From the NCBI RefSeq assembly GCF_022682495.2, contig NC_071390.1, forward strand, positions 147,660,583 through 147,724,582: a DNA stretch of 64,000 nt, given 5' to 3'. Numbering within the stretch: the first letter of the stretch is position 1; every line of letters starts with the position of its first letter. Below are positions 10,330-21,799 of this stretch, in pieces. Both the position numbers and the translations under genes were made by a program. The DNA comes from Desmodus rotundus (lineage: Eukaryota; Chordata; Mammalia; Chiroptera; Phyllostomidae). Under the pieces are notes generated by a model. The model had not been told where the DNA came from and did not search any database. It saw only the letters and a list, made by a program, of their open reading frames with translations.

Positions 10330-10775
10330 CTGAAGCTACTTTACTGAGCACATAATGGGCCAGTGGATAAACAAGATGTGGTCTATATGTACAACAGAAT
10401 ATTATTTGTCTTTGAAAGGGAAGGAAATTCTGACACGTGCTACAACATGGATGAACCTCAATGTTATGCTAAGTGAAATAAGCCAGTCACAAAGACACAT
10501 ACAGTGTGATTCCTGTTACGAGGTTCCGCAAGTCACCAAATTCATAGAGACAGAAAGTAGAATGCTGGTTGCTAGAAGCCAGGGGATGGGGAAATGAAGC
10601 AGTGGTGTTCAAAGACTACGGATTTCATTTGGGGAAGATGAAAAGGTCCCCGAGATGGACAGTGGTGATGGTTGCACCACAATGTGAATGTACTTGGTGC
10701 CACATAGGGTGCACTTAAAAACAGTTAAAATGGTTAGTTTTACATTACATATATTTTCCCATAATAAAGAAGTAG
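10330..10775 (+). mobile_element. LINE-1 3' end, old subfamily
   Basis: Terminal L1 words are 'aacagaatattatttgtctt', 'aacatggatgaacctcaatg', 'ctaagtgaaataagccagtc', 'gaatgctggttgctagaag' and 'ggtgcacttaaaaacagtta'. The ORF2 tail is broken and 5' truncated. Confidence 0.9.
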
Positions 10776-11244
10776 GAAATAGAGTAACGGTCCTAAGACT
10801 TCTTGAATGTTCCTTTGTGGGTTCACTCCCTTCCTAGGACCTCTGCAGAGGAAGGATCCAACCTTTCTGGTCTGATGCCCACACCCACTGGGCCTGAAAA
10901 TCTAAAGGCAGGGACTTCTTTCCACTCCAGATGCTGCAGACTCGGAGTGACCGAATCAGCCCTGCTGAGGGTGAGCGATGGGTTATCACGATGTGGGTAT
11001 TTGAAATAGGGTCTTGTGGGAGGCACTTCTTGGACAGTTCTCTGGTGAAAACCATTCCTGAGCTAGAACACCTGATCATTGTCAAAAGTTGTTGATCTCC
11101 TCAGAGATGATTTATGTTTTGCATTGGTGATAATTAATGGTTAGTCATTGACCATTTTTTAATGTTCCTTACTATCATCAAGTCCTTCGACTAGCTTATT
11201 TGATCCTGGTAAGTTAAGGGGATGAACTGTAATGTACTGTTTTT
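10776..11244. other. Unique sequence, no gene recognised
   Basis: Frames at 10803-11085 overlap on both strands and match nothing I know. Confidence 0.5.
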
Positions 11245-11300
11245 ACTGCTTTCAGGGGTGAGGAAAGTAAGACCAGAGGGATAAAGAGTTTTGCCTAAGG
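11245..11300 (-). mobile_element. MIR fragment, left part (split by MER5A)
   Basis: The text 'tgaggaaagtaagaccagag' followed by 'gttttgcctaagg' corresponds to the reverse complement of the MIR core. The element continues at 11485. Confidence 0.6.
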
Positions 11301-11484
11301 CCCTGGGTCTCAGATTTGAGCAGGTCCCAGAATCACCTGGAGGGCTTGTTAAAACATGGTTTCCCAGACTCCACTCCAGAGCTTCTGATTCAATAGCTCT
11401 GTGGTGGGGCCCGAGAACAAGCATTTCTCACAAGCTCCCAGGTGATGATGATGCTTATGCTGCCGGTCACTTGCAGAAGCACTG
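11301..11484 (+). mobile_element. MER5A hAT-Charlie element, near full length
   Basis: Begins 'ctgggtctcag', passes through 'cccagaatcacctggagggc', 'cttctgattcaatagctctg' and 'gggcccgagaacaagcattt', and ends in 'agaagcactg'. The flanks gcctaagg and gcttaagc fit a decayed 8-bp hAT target duplication inside a MIR. Confidence 0.88.
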
Positions 11485-11560
11485 GCTTAAGCCCACAGAG
11501 TTGTTAAGTGGCAGAACAAAGCCCGGTGTTCCTTCTACCCCAAGTCCTGTCTGCTAATTG
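11485..11560 (-). mobile_element. MIR fragment, right part
   Basis: The words 'cacagagttgttaagtggcag' (split by mismatches) and 'cccggtgttccttctacccc' continue the reverse-complement MIR interrupted by MER5A. Confidence 0.6.
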
Positions 11561-12379
11561 ATGTGTGCAGAAGGGGTGGTGCCAATTCAAAAACTGATTC
11601 CACAACCCATTCCTCAAGCTATGCCGTCATTTTATAATCAGGCAACGATTAGCCCCTTGAAGGCAGGAATCACACTGTTCAACCCTTTTGCTCAAAGCTT
11701 CCAGCACAGGAAGCCACAGGTGGCTGTTCGTTCATCATAAATGTATAATTTCCCAAGATAAGTAATTCATCCAGTCCATCTATTGATTGCTGAGGTGGAC
11801 TGTTGATCCCTGGGAAAACTGGTGAGCCAAGTGTTCCTTCTCTGTACCCTCAGCTGCTTGGATGTTCTTCATGCTCACGTAGCTCAGCGTGGACTTGATG
11901 AATTGAACGCCTCCTCTCTCCTGCCTGCAACCCAGAAGGCTCCTTTCCTGGAAACAAAGTCTATATAGCAAAATGCTGTAAGACCCATAAATCTCTGTCT
12001 AATGACTTGGGCTGAAGGCTGAGCTAAATATGAAGCTGAACAGTGTCTGCCGCTGTTAGCGATGCCAACAACAATATGGAGGCTGCTCACTGTCACCAGG
12101 GTGTCTGGGGCTGCGAAGGGTGGCTTGGCCCTGCACTGCCACAGCTGTACCACGTTAACGTTGGCCAGACAACTTCCTCAGGGTGGACAGTGTCCTACAA
12201 GGGTGTACTCTCTCCCTCTCTCTCACACATGCATGTCCATGCACACTCTCTCACACACGTTTATTAAATCTTCTACATGTATATCCTCGATGTGACACAA
12301 ATCATTTTGACCTTTGTTGTTCTAATTGCTTAAAAGAGTGAGTATTAATTTTGCAGCAAACACAAAATAATTAAATACT
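11561..12379. other. Mostly unique sequence; possible L2 3' end at 11635-11745
   Basis: The stretch around 'ccccttgaaggcaggaatca' resembles a plus-strand L2 3' end. CT/CA-rich sequence lies at 12208-12262. No gene is recognised. Confidence 0.4.
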
Positions 12380-12412
12380 CAATGTGCGTGTGTGTGCATG
12401 TGTGTGTGTGTT
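12380..12412. repeat. (TG)n microsatellite
   Basis: An imperfect TG run containing a CG and a CA. Confidence 0.9.
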
Positions 12413-13561
12413 AGAGGTGAGGAAGAGATCCACGGAGGCCCAGGAATCTGGTAGGAGGAGGGTCTGCTAGGTTCCGTCTGAATTCTGGGTTCGTTTCAGC
12501 TGGCCTGGCTGACTCTGTGAGTCCACACCGCCCAGGCACACAGGCTGCTGAGGCAACGTATCTAGATTGATGGCCTGCCATTTTAATTATTTGTGTTTTT
12601 ACTTTCTTAGGCCCTGCCAATAACAATTGGAACTCTCTGGCGTATGTTCTGGCAAATGTCAAAATCAGAGAAAAAAAAAAAAACCCACACAGCAGAAAGT
12701 ACATTTCTGAAGCATCCGAAAAGGAAAGAGAAAAAAGGGAGTCTCTGAATTTATGCTCAACAATTGGAGTTTTCTGTAATAGTTATGCTTCAGAGAGAAG
12801 AGAAAAAATGTGTCTGTACCCTGGGACTGTGTACTGTGTACCCAAGAACATGGCAAATGGACTTGAACTGGTGGGTATGAGTTTGTGCAGATCCATGCCA
12901 AGTCATCTTGAACCCTGGAACAAGAAGAAAATTCAGTGTTGGTTCTGTCTTTATTTATAGTTTTGATATTTTGTTCACCATGGATCCTTTTGCACTAATT
13001 TTCATTTTTAGATGTTTGTGTATTTTTTTCTAGTTCAAGCCTTGTGGGGCATGAGCATTTTTAAATTCCTTGTAGCTGTCATTCCCACCATTTTCTCTGT
13101 GAGAAATGTTTTCCAGCCTGTGCTATTCAACTTGCTTGTTATTAGGAGCAAAGATGTTTAGACACCTCAACAGACAGGTACACTTCTGCTCCCACCTGTT
13201 GGGCAGCCAGGAACTTCTGAGAGAAGCCACGGGGCAGCAGCCTCTATATGTGTCTACCAGTGATGCAGACTTTTGTGGGGTCTGGTCAGAGTATCCAACG
13301 TTTATTTGTTCAGAATGTCAATTAAAGTAAAATACCAGGGTCTTCTTGCTGTATTTTATTTATTCTGTAAAGTGAGAGTACTAAAACTATAACTAGTTGT
13401 ATGCATTTATCTACAACATTAATTTTACTTAAGAAGACACCCAATGGCCTTCACCTGGAGGACAGAAGTGCGTGAGAAACCCCAAGGTCTCAGGACTGCA
13501 AAGCCAGAGAGAAAGAGGCAAGAAATCCAGCTTAATCAACAGGAAGCCTAATGATCTAGAT
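12413..13561. other. Unique sequence, no gene recognised
   Basis: A poly-A run lies near 12669-12683, and there are AT-rich stretches at 12960-13090 and 13330-13430. Several short antisense frames match nothing known. Confidence 0.5.
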
Positions 13562-13792
13562 CAGGAATCAGCAAAGTTTTCTGTAAATGCAGGAGTAAGT
13601 ATTTTGAGCTTGTACGCTTTGTGCAAGCTCAATGCGTATATTGAGCTTGAGCTATTCAATTTGAAGGGGGAAAGTAGCCTGAACAATATGGAAATAAGTG
13701 GGTGTGGCTGTATTTCAATAAAGCTTTATGTATACAAGCAGGCAACAGGCCAGCTTTGACCCAGAAGATGAGCTGTGGTTTGCCAACTCTAA
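13562..13792 (+). mobile_element. Nonautonomous hAT-Charlie MER element
   Basis: Opens 'caggaatcagcaaagttttc'. It carries the family word 'gtgggtgtggctgtatttc' and then 'aataaagctttatgtataca', and closes with 'ggtttgccaactcta'. The 8-bp flanks atctagat and atctagaa differ at one base, as expected for a hAT target duplication. It is non-coding. A perfect 9-bp stem lies inside at 13604-13612/13624-13632. Confidence 0.85.
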
Positions 13793-13929
13793 ATCTAGAA
13801 TGATGTTTCCCTTTACTTAATGATGTTATGTTAATTTATCTATGTATTTTTGACGAGTAACAATGATGGTTGACATTTTTAGAACCCTTATTATTTCCTG
13901 AGCATATATGCAAAGATTCTCTCTTGAGC

Positions 13930-14665
13930 CTATAGAAACTAACCAGCCAGTCCCTTCTATCTCACCTGACACCCCTAATCCAAGCCCATCATCTTTCACC
14001 TGGACTCTTACAACGGAATCCTAATGGACATGCCTTCCTCCATGCTTGCCCTGTGTGATCTATTTCTACACGGAAGCCAGAGTGATCTTCTAAAAATTCA
14101 AATCAGATCATATCCCCCTATTTCAAACCTTTTGATGACTTGTTACAGTACTTGGTATTACAACCCACGTCTGCGCTATGAGCTACAGAACACTGCAGGG
14201 CTGGCCCAGCCTACCTTCCCTCTCTGCCACTGCCGCCTCGCTCTCTGGGTTCTAGCCACATGGGCCTTTTTAAAGTCCCCCAACTCACTGGCTCTGTGCC
14301 ACCTCAGGCCTTCCCTTAGCTGTTCCCTCTTCCTGAAATGCCCCCATCCCAACCCTCTTTACTCTTGGTTAATACCTCAGCACCCATCTCAAACAACACT
14401 TTCTTGAGAGCATTTCCCATCTCCCAGGTGAGGTCAGGAACCCTGTTATTTATTTATTTGGCTCCCTAGTATTTTTATTCCTCCTGCTCATTTCCATTGA
14501 TAAGTTATTGCTCATTTATTTTTCAAGTGCTTGGTTTCAGTTACACCATGAACTCCATGAGAGAGTGACAATGACTGTCTTCTTCAAGCTATGTCCCCAG
14601 CACATAGTGGAGAGCCTGGCACAGGGTGGGCACTACGGAAACTTGTCATTTAGGCATATGGAGAT
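13930..14665 (+). mobile_element. L2 (LINE2) 3' end, long fragment
   Basis: Follows the L2 ORF2 C-terminal part and 3'UTR: 'cacggaagccagagtgatctt', 'tcaaatcagatcatatcccc', 'ttccctcttcctgaaatgcc', 'caccatgaactccatgagag' and 'gtccccagcacatagtgg', closing with 'gcctggcacagggtgggc'. The open frame at 14024-14407 is a remnant of LINE coding sequence, not a gene. Confidence 0.85.
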
Positions 14666-15190
14666 CAATCAAGGCATGATGTGTCCAGTGGAACCAGAAC
14701 CCTTGCCCAAGGTGCCATCATTAGGTTAGGCCAATAGAAAAGGAGGAGCCATAAGGAGGCAGGGGTGACCAACAGCCTGTCGCTCAGCCCAGAGAGAGGT
14801 GTGGAAAGGGCAACAGCTGCCTGGAGAAAAGGAGAGGCAGCTATAAAGTCCAGGCCAAGGCACAAGCTAGGGCCTGCTCAGGATTGGGAAGGAGAGGCCT
14901 GGGTGGGACAGACAGAGCCTGAAAAGACACATTTACCAGAGGCTGGTTAAAAGCCTTCTTCTTGTTGTTTCCTGACCTGTTAACACCAACAGTCTGCTGC
15001 TCAGCTCCCTGTAATCCTGGATACGTAATGCACCCAAAAGCCATGTCAGCTTTTTCTGCCCTTCTCTTGACATTTTAAAATTCCTTTGGATGGCATAGCA
15101 ACTGAATACACGCCTATGGTTGAGGTTCTCACAGAAGCTTATCATATACAGAATGATAAAGTTTAAAAACTTGAATTTCCATTCTCTGCC
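14666..15190. other. Unique sequence
   Basis: No gene is recognised; short frames overlap on both strands. Confidence 0.5.
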
Positions 15191-15194
15191 ATAC

Positions 15195-15365
15195 ATAAGG
15201 AAGCAGCATGGTATAGGGTTAATGGGGTGAGATCTGGAGGCTGACAGCCTGAGCACGAATCCCACCTCCGCTGGCGATGGCTATTGACCTTGTCAAAGTG
15301 TCTTCACCACATCAGGTCCCACTGTCTCTATCTACAGTGTGCAGAATATCAGCGTGCCTGCCAGA
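15195..15365 (+). mobile_element. MIR fragment
   Basis: The text 'gcagcatggtatagggttaa', then 'ctggaggctgacagcctgag' and 'cgaatcccacctcc' follows the tRNA-like head and core of MIR. It is diverged. Confidence 0.65.
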
Positions 15366-15372
15366 AAGAGTA

Positions 15373-16136
15373 CGAGGTCCGTCTGGAAAAAGTCCAGCCG
15401 TTGTTACTATAATGAGAATCGTTTGCACAACATCGGTGTAACCTGGCAGCCAGGGAGAGTGGACTGGAATGAGCATGTGTGAACAATGATGACTTCACTG
15501 TACCACTCAGTGGGGGCAGTAGACACCGCTGAATGAGCATGTGTACTGTGTGGCCATCACATTCAAAATGACTGAGTGAGTAGAGAAAAGAATCTGCATC
15601 AAATTTTGCATTAAGCTTGAACATTCCTCTGCAGAAACTATTTGGATGATTCAGAAGGCTTTTGGGACGATGCAATGAGTGTAGTGCAGATAAAAGTGTG
15701 CCAAAATGCTTCAAAGATGCTTGAGAATCTGTTGAAAGTGATCCACACTCCAGAAAGCCCTCAACAAGCTGAACACCTGAGAATGTTGAATGTGTACAGG
15801 CTGCAATCAACAAAGGTGGATCATTGACAGTGTGAGAACTGGAAGCTGATTTGCAGATTCCAAAAACTACTGTGTCTGAGATTTTGACACAGGATCTTGG
15901 CATGAAACATATCATGGCAAAATTTGTTATGCGGCTTCTGCTACCAGAGCAGAAGGAACATCATGCTACAGTTGCTAATGGTGCTGGGAGAACTGTGTGA
16001 GGTCCCAAGGAGCCTACTTTGAAGGGAACTGAGGCATCATTGTCCTGTGTACAATGTGTCTTGTGTCTTGTATCTCCTTCAATAAATGTCTCTATTTTTC
16101 ATATTACATGGCTGGATACTTTCTGGACAGACCTCT
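15373..16136 (+). mobile_element. Internally deleted mariner (Tc1/mariner) transposon
   Basis: The ends are inverted repeats: cgaggtccgtctgg at the left, and tggacagacctct at the right. TA dinucleotides flank both ends (15371-15372 and 16137-16138), the mariner target duplication. Inside, broken frames give the transposase N-terminal region (RICIKFCIKLEHSSAETIW near 15592) and the second helix-turn-helix region (KTTVSEILTQDLGMKHIMAK near 15862). The catalytic DD34D part is absent: the text jumps near 15985 to the C-terminal and 3' end. The 764-bp length compares with about 1.3 kb for autonomous mariners. A 188-codon antisense frame across it is an artefact. Confidence 0.93.
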
Positions 16137-16138
16137 TA

Positions 16139-18885
16139 TTTGTGTGGGTGACACGGTGCAGCCCATATATACACAGGCTGAGAACATCAGAAGCACTTAG
16201 TAAGTAGTATTGCTATTCTCACATTAGGTCCAGCCTATGGGGACAATTCTGGCCCCAGGGGACTGGTATGATAAAGAGGCCATGTTGGGATCCAAAATTT
16301 AATTTTCTCAATTTGGGTGTGAGGAGTTCTTGGGATCCTTGTGTGGAATAATCTCTCAGTTTGCCCTGGTTCTAGGCCCCTAACCAGACAGGGCTAGGGG
16401 AGTGGGATTTGGTGGGAACAGAACAGCTTTTCTTCCCAACCCTGAACTGTCAGCTCTCACAATCAGGAAGAAAGTGCCCCAGGGAAGGATCACAGGCTTC
16501 CTTTTAAACTGCAGAGGGACAGGACACACGTTGACAAAACACGGAGAGCCCAGGGACGCTTCTTTGATCTCTGTCCCATCCATTCTTCTCAAAATCACAG
16601 ACCCAGGGCCTCCCACCAATTTCTGATCTTTTGTTCCAAGTCAATTCATGAACACTCATAAATTGCTTTGAAGATAAAAGCACCACATCAGTGCATGAGA
16701 TGCCACTATTATTTTAATAAGTGGAGCCTGCACATGTCTCCTTGACATATGAGCTGTTCAAAATATTTGTCCTGATTTTTACTTCAGCTGCATGGGAAAA
16801 GAACTCACATCGTCTCATGTGTATACACTTAATATCTACCACTGTGTGGAATGAGCCCTGTTTTCATAAAAATGTTTGCCTTTTCTCCAACAAAAAAATT
16901 GATGTTTCACTTGGGAATACCTCTCTGTTAGCCAAAACTCAAGTAATTATTTTTAGAGATATGTGTTTTTTAATGTCTAATTTATTGTGATGCTCACACA
17001 TGCCAGTGAAATGTACTATCACATTCACAAGGCCAACAAAGTTCAATGCACATTGAGAAGAAATATGTATGTGAACACAGTAATGGGTTCATAAATGAAC
17101 ACAAGAATAAATTCTACTTAGAGAGGAGAAAGAAAATCAAGGATTTTATTCTGTACTTCACCACCGATGGATCAGAAGGGCTGTTTCAAGGAATTTGTCT
17201 GGGAAGTCTGTTCTACCATGTCATGGCACATGGCTTTGGCCTCCTTCACCCTGTGCAAGTGTTCCCACCATAAAATGTGTTTTCATTTGCAAAGCTTCAG
17301 TGAAAGCTTCACTGGTAGCTCCCCAAGTGACACTAGAGCTGGCCTGTGTGTGCTGATGGCAGGGACGGGGCAGAAAATGAGGAAGGCTGTGAGAGGGGGT
17401 TGGTGAGCGGCCACCAGCTGGTGCTTGGGGACACAGAGTGGGCTCGTGTGCCCTAGACCTATCTATGACTGGCACCAGGGAGCACCCCTCACAGCTCCCA
17501 CGGGCTGCAGGCTTTGTCTTTTTGTTTCCACTCCAAGCCTGAGGCTGACATTCGGTTTCGCCTGGTTTCGCGTCTCAGCTCTGATGAAGGCGGTCTGACG
17601 GTGGCCCTGCCTCTGGGAAGACACTAATCCGTAAATGGGAAGCTGCTGTTCTGCAGGAGGAAGTCAGAGCCTTCCTGGCAGCCAGGACTCCTCCTCTGAC
17701 TGAGGCTGAAAGTCTTGGGGCCCTGGCTAGAACTGTTTTTCCCAATTTCTGCTTCTTTCAAATGTTTCCTTAAAAGTCAGTCTGACTTTTCACAGGCCTT
17801 GCTCTCTGGGGTTAACCAGGGGCTCTGACTGGACATTATCAACCGCCCTTGAAATCCAGAAACCCTAATGAGCACTAACCCCACTGCAGCCCTCCTCCCA
17901 GCTCAAGTCCCAAGCAACCACTGCCTGTCCCCTATCTAGGATCTGCCACCCACTGGGCTGTGGTTTCGCTGCCATTATTTCATCTGTACTGCAATTAAAA
18001 TTTTCATGTAGGCCTTGTTTTCTGGGCTGCTTAGTACAGAGCTGGGAAGGAAGGAGCAATCTGGTTAGATCCAGCCTGAGGAATGCCAACCCCAGGATGC
18101 CTGCCCAGAACTGGCATCCACTCCACGTCAGCGGGCACCCCGCTCGGCTTGGTTTCTCTGACATGTGGTAGACTAGACATATCCTGGAACAGTTTAACAC
18201 CCCTAAAGCAAGAATATGTTCCAGAACACTCATGCAAATGCCTGCTCAGGGACATCGTCCCCACTTGTGGAAAAATAAATGAATGCATTCAAAGGTCTTT
18301 GATCTCTTACAAGAACAAAGAGTCTCTGGCTGTCACCTGGGTGTCCCCCTCCTACCATCAGTGTAGACCAAGGTAGAGGACTGAGGCTCTGAATCCAGGT
18401 TGTGGGCATCTGTGACTCCATTTGAACCAGGGCATTTCCCTGAGCAGTTCCTGGGACTGGAGGAAACAGTCTTCCCCACACTGAAGGAGTGCTTTGGTTT
18501 ACTGATGATTTCCAGAAAGTGCCAACCTCACTTTGGGCATGGCCTACCCTCCAGCATGGTCAGCGTCGAGTCTTCAGTGGCTCTCCTCCCAGCGCCCACC
18601 CCACAGGCCTGGCTGTCTGGGTGGCCTGCTGCCGACCTTGCCTTTTGTATGAATCTTCAAGGGATCACTCTGCTTCCCCATCGTGGAACGTACAGAAGCT
18701 GGATGCCTCTTTCTTGGGGCGTGTTCAGCTTCCTGCAGCTGGCTTTGCTGGCAGTTTTGAACACGGAACAGGAAATCTATACCATCCCCCGGTCCAGCAG
18801 ATCGATCGGCCTGACTCCTGGTCCCCAGAGGCCGCAGCCCAAGAATGCTGTCTCCTCCTCCAGGTAGCAGGGCTTTCGGCTGGAG
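16139..18885. other. Long unique stretch, no gene recognised
   Basis: No mobile element is recognised with confidence. Frames at 17865-18376 and 18400-18923 overlap on both strands. The 155-codon one at 18400 begins with TTG. A low-GC block (16690-17160) is followed by GC-richer sequence. This is the longest repeat-poor run in the first half of the window. Confidence 0.5.
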
Positions 18886-18892
18886 GAGTCCA

Positions 18893-19075
18893 GCAGCACA
18901 GACACTCATTTATGTATAATTGATGACATAATAAAAGCTGCTCTGGCTGTAGGAGGAAATAGGATAGGGCGTAAATCACCCTGCCAGGGCGGGAATGAAA
19001 TCGAGACCCAAATTTTAACAATAAGGACTGCACTCTTGCTCATTAAATCATCATCAGATAAGGGATTCTTCTTAT
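18893..19075. promoter_or_regulatory. Candidate conserved noncoding element
   Basis: Balanced-composition unique sequence between GC-rich flanks, containing 'ataattgatgacataataaa' and 'cattaaatcatcatcagat'. It includes homeodomain/MEIS-like (TGATGACA, TAATTGAT) and GATA (AGATAAGG) words. The density suggests an enhancer, but this is only a reading of texture. Confidence 0.25.
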
Positions 19076-19194
19076 TTCACAAACCCTCTGACTGAGGAGG
19101 AGAAAGCACCTCCTTGTGCTCAGGGGATTTGGAAAACAGGGATGATGAAAGCAAATGGCTTTTTGGGGGGTACCTCTCTGTGCTGACACCCTGC

Positions 19195-19320
19195 TGATGC
19201 GCCCTCCTTTTTGATCCTGTCAACAACCTGCCCAGGATGGCTCTCACAAGAGAAGTGGGAAAATTGAGACTCAGAGAATTAAGAAATTTGTCTGAGGTTC
19301 AACTACAAACAATAATGTGC
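19195..19320 (-). mobile_element. MIR fragment
   Basis: The words 'aagtgggaaaattgagactc' and 'agaattaagaaatttgtctg' correspond to the reverse-complement MIR core. Confidence 0.65.
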
Positions 19321-20760
19321 ATGGAAATCTAATATGAATTTTAAATTCCGGGTCCCCTTCCAGTATCACACAGTGGAAACGAGGCAGGAGGAATGGGGGC
19401 CACATGCTGAGACCCACAGGAGGGTAGAAGGTTTGGGGAGCCCTGTGAGAACAGAGAGGGGCTGTGAGAAGGAAGTGGGGGCAATATGGGTGGAACCTGT
19501 ACCCAGGAGAGACTCTGCTGGGTAGGTGGGGCTGGGGAGAGCAGAATCTGCAAAGCCTACACTTTCTGAGTAAATCGTGTAATGCAGCCCCAAGTTTGAA
19601 AGTGTTCTGTCTGATAAGGCAACATGCATGTCACGATGATTCCTGGGGATGGTCTTCTTTTTCTCCCAAGAGGCCTCATAGAAGGCTTTGCACATAGTAG
19701 GTGCTTAGTAAGTGTTTGTGTCCAGGATAGCCATCACCCTTTCCTTTGGCCTTCATGCCACTTCCCCTCCTTTTTTTTGATGTGCTTGTTGAGATAAAGC
19801 TGTGTGCAAATGTGCCCCTCATTTCACACTGATAACATCTAGGAGGCTGTGTCATTGGAACGAGTCTCTAAATCCCATCTCTGAGTGTGTTACTTCTGAG
19901 AAGCGCCTCTAGGGTGCTTCCAGCAAGGACTTGAACGCTGTCCAGACTGTGCGCAGCACAGTCAGAGAGTGCTCAATCTTCTACTGACCCGTCCCTCTTC
20001 AAATCCCTTCCTCGCTTGGACTATGTTCACCTCCTGAGACAGAGGAACATGTTGGGCAAACAAGGCTGGCTGGTTTGACAACTGTTTTACACAAAGTGAG
20101 AGAGGATGCCCTTTTGCGAGGATAAAGACAAGAGGCCTACCCCTGCAGCAGGCTTGGGACTCCGGGGGGGGGGGCAGCCCCTGGGCCATTCCCTGTAGCT
20201 CTGAGTCTGAGCCCTGCCTGGCCCAGCCTGCCTCAAAGACTCAGCGACCCCAACAAGATCCTGCCTTCCCTGAGAGAGACAGAATCAGAGGGCCGGGCAA
20301 AGAAATAATGAGGAAGAAGGGTCTGAGCTCCAGAGAAGCGGACTAAGGGGCCACACTGTGGGGAGAGAAATAAGCTCATAAGATGTAACTTCAGCAGGGT
20401 CGTGCCAGAAGTCCCAAGGCATTCAAAAGGAAAGTTTCCAATTCGAATCAAATATTTTTTCTCTTGCTAACCATGCCCACCTCATTTCTAGTCTTAGCAG
20501 CGGCTGGTGAGGACAGCAGGAGCGAGGCCTGAGGTTACAGCCTCACCCGGCTCCGGGCCTGCAGATTTCTCCATGAGCCCTTTCCTGGAGGCCCCGAGAA
20601 GGGGGAAGCTGACAGGAGGTGGGGAAGGAGCCTTAATGAAAGGAGACTGGGGAAAAGAGTGGCAGCAGTTCTTCTGCTGCAGCTGCTGCTACTGCTATTG
20701 TACACTGAGATTTCCACGTGTAGGAAGAAATGGGTCCCTGTGGGCAGGCGGGCAGTAGAG
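19321..20760. other. Unique sequence with G-run and CAG/CTG stem
   Basis: No gene is recognised. A short L2/MIR tail-like word lies at 19680-19722 and an 11-G run at 20164-20174. A CAG/CTG hairpin is listed at 20662-20680. Confidence 0.5.
20662..20680. repeat. CAG/CTG hairpin with short CTG run
   Basis: The 7-bp arms gcagcag and ctgctgc are separated by ttctt and followed by agctgctgctactgct. It is a perfect stem in unique sequence. Confidence 0.85.
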
Positions 20761-20764
20761 CCTG

Positions 20765-20835
20765 AATTGAAGGATTCTCGGTGACTGAGCACCTTCTGCG
20801 TGCCAGCCCTTGTGACATGCTGTGAGGGAGACCAC
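20765..20835 (-). mobile_element. MIR fragment
   Basis: The text 'gagcaccttctgcgtgccag' followed by 'cccttgtgacatg' is the 3' end of MIR/L2 in reverse orientation. Confidence 0.45.
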
Positions 20836-20884
20836 ATGTGTAAAATGGGACAGTTTAAGCCCCTTAAAAGGGACATCAAATTGC

Positions 20885-21010
20885 TAGCAATAGTTATTTC
20901 TGGATAGAAGAATTTCAGATAATTTTTTCTTCCTTCTTTTTCTCCTTTTTTGACATATCCTCACTTCCTAAATTTTCTATAGTGAACACAAATTACTTAT
21001 ATTATAAAAT
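20885..21010 (+). mobile_element. Probable old L1 3'UTR fragment
   Basis: The text 'agttatttctggatagaag' followed by a T-rich stretch and 'tctatagtgaacacaaatta' resembles an old L1 3' end. Diverged. Confidence 0.4.
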
Positions 21011-21795
21011 CTATTTAAACTACTATTTTTAAACTATTTGAATTTAATTTTTGTTTCTTAGCTTAAGACATGAGCCTTGCTCCAAAAGAGCTTTGCTGAA
21101 ATCTGCTGAGGAAGACAACACTGGCACTTAGGAAACTGGAGAAAACCACGGAAGCCAGGGAGGGCCCGAGTTGCATGCAGAGGTCCAGGGGTGGGCACAG
21201 AGCACCAGGTCTGCTCCCCGAGGGGCTTCCGGCACACGGCGCCTTCCCTCCCATTGCCCACCGCCCTCTTTTCCTAAACATCTCATTTGAAATGTCTAAA
21301 GATACATTTCTAACAAGATTTTTACTTTTTCTATTTAATAATTACCTTAATCATAATTTATTACAATGGATTTGTTTTGATCAAATGTAAACTCATTAAA
21401 ATAATTAAATCTAGAAGAGATAATTTTTAATTTCCATATTTATATGTATTTCTGTGGCAAAGAAGGATAATGGAGAGTCACTGAAAGATTTTCAACCATC
21501 AAAATACATATTTTTTTGGAACAAAATTTTTTGTGGAAATACAAGTCAAAGATATTAAATTTCCAACAGTTAAAGAAGAGAATATTGAATATTTTTAAAT
21601 GAACCATAGTTGACACGAAATCACTATATAGTGTTTACCTTCCATGAAATATATTTTAAAAACTGATGAAACCATTTTATTGTAAAATGCCAAAATTTTA
21701 ATTATATTAGAAATTATACCTTTATAGCTATTTAAACTTATGAAGAAAAAAATTTAGATGTCAGCTTAAAAAAGTGCACAGAGGACTAGTTTTTC
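21011..21795. other. Unique, strongly AT-rich after 21290
   Basis: No gene is recognised. The AT-rich part (21290-21770) could include an unrecognised old L1 tail. Confidence 0.45.
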
Positions 21796-21799
21796 AAAA

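Noticed and set aside
14024..14407. A 127-codon plus-strand frame that looks protein-like
   Set aside because: It is decayed L2 ORF2 C-terminal sequence, not a host gene.
15349..15915. A 188-codon minus-strand open frame
   Set aside because: It runs antisense through a mariner transposon. The matching plus strand encodes broken transposase, so the antisense frame is incidental.
18400..18867. A 155-codon plus-strand frame
   Set aside because: It begins with TTG, overlaps several other frames on both strands and matches no known protein.
20164..20174. An 11-G run as a biological signal
   Set aside because: It is a single homopolymer, could be a sequencing or assembly length error, and does not form a G4 motif with its neighbours.
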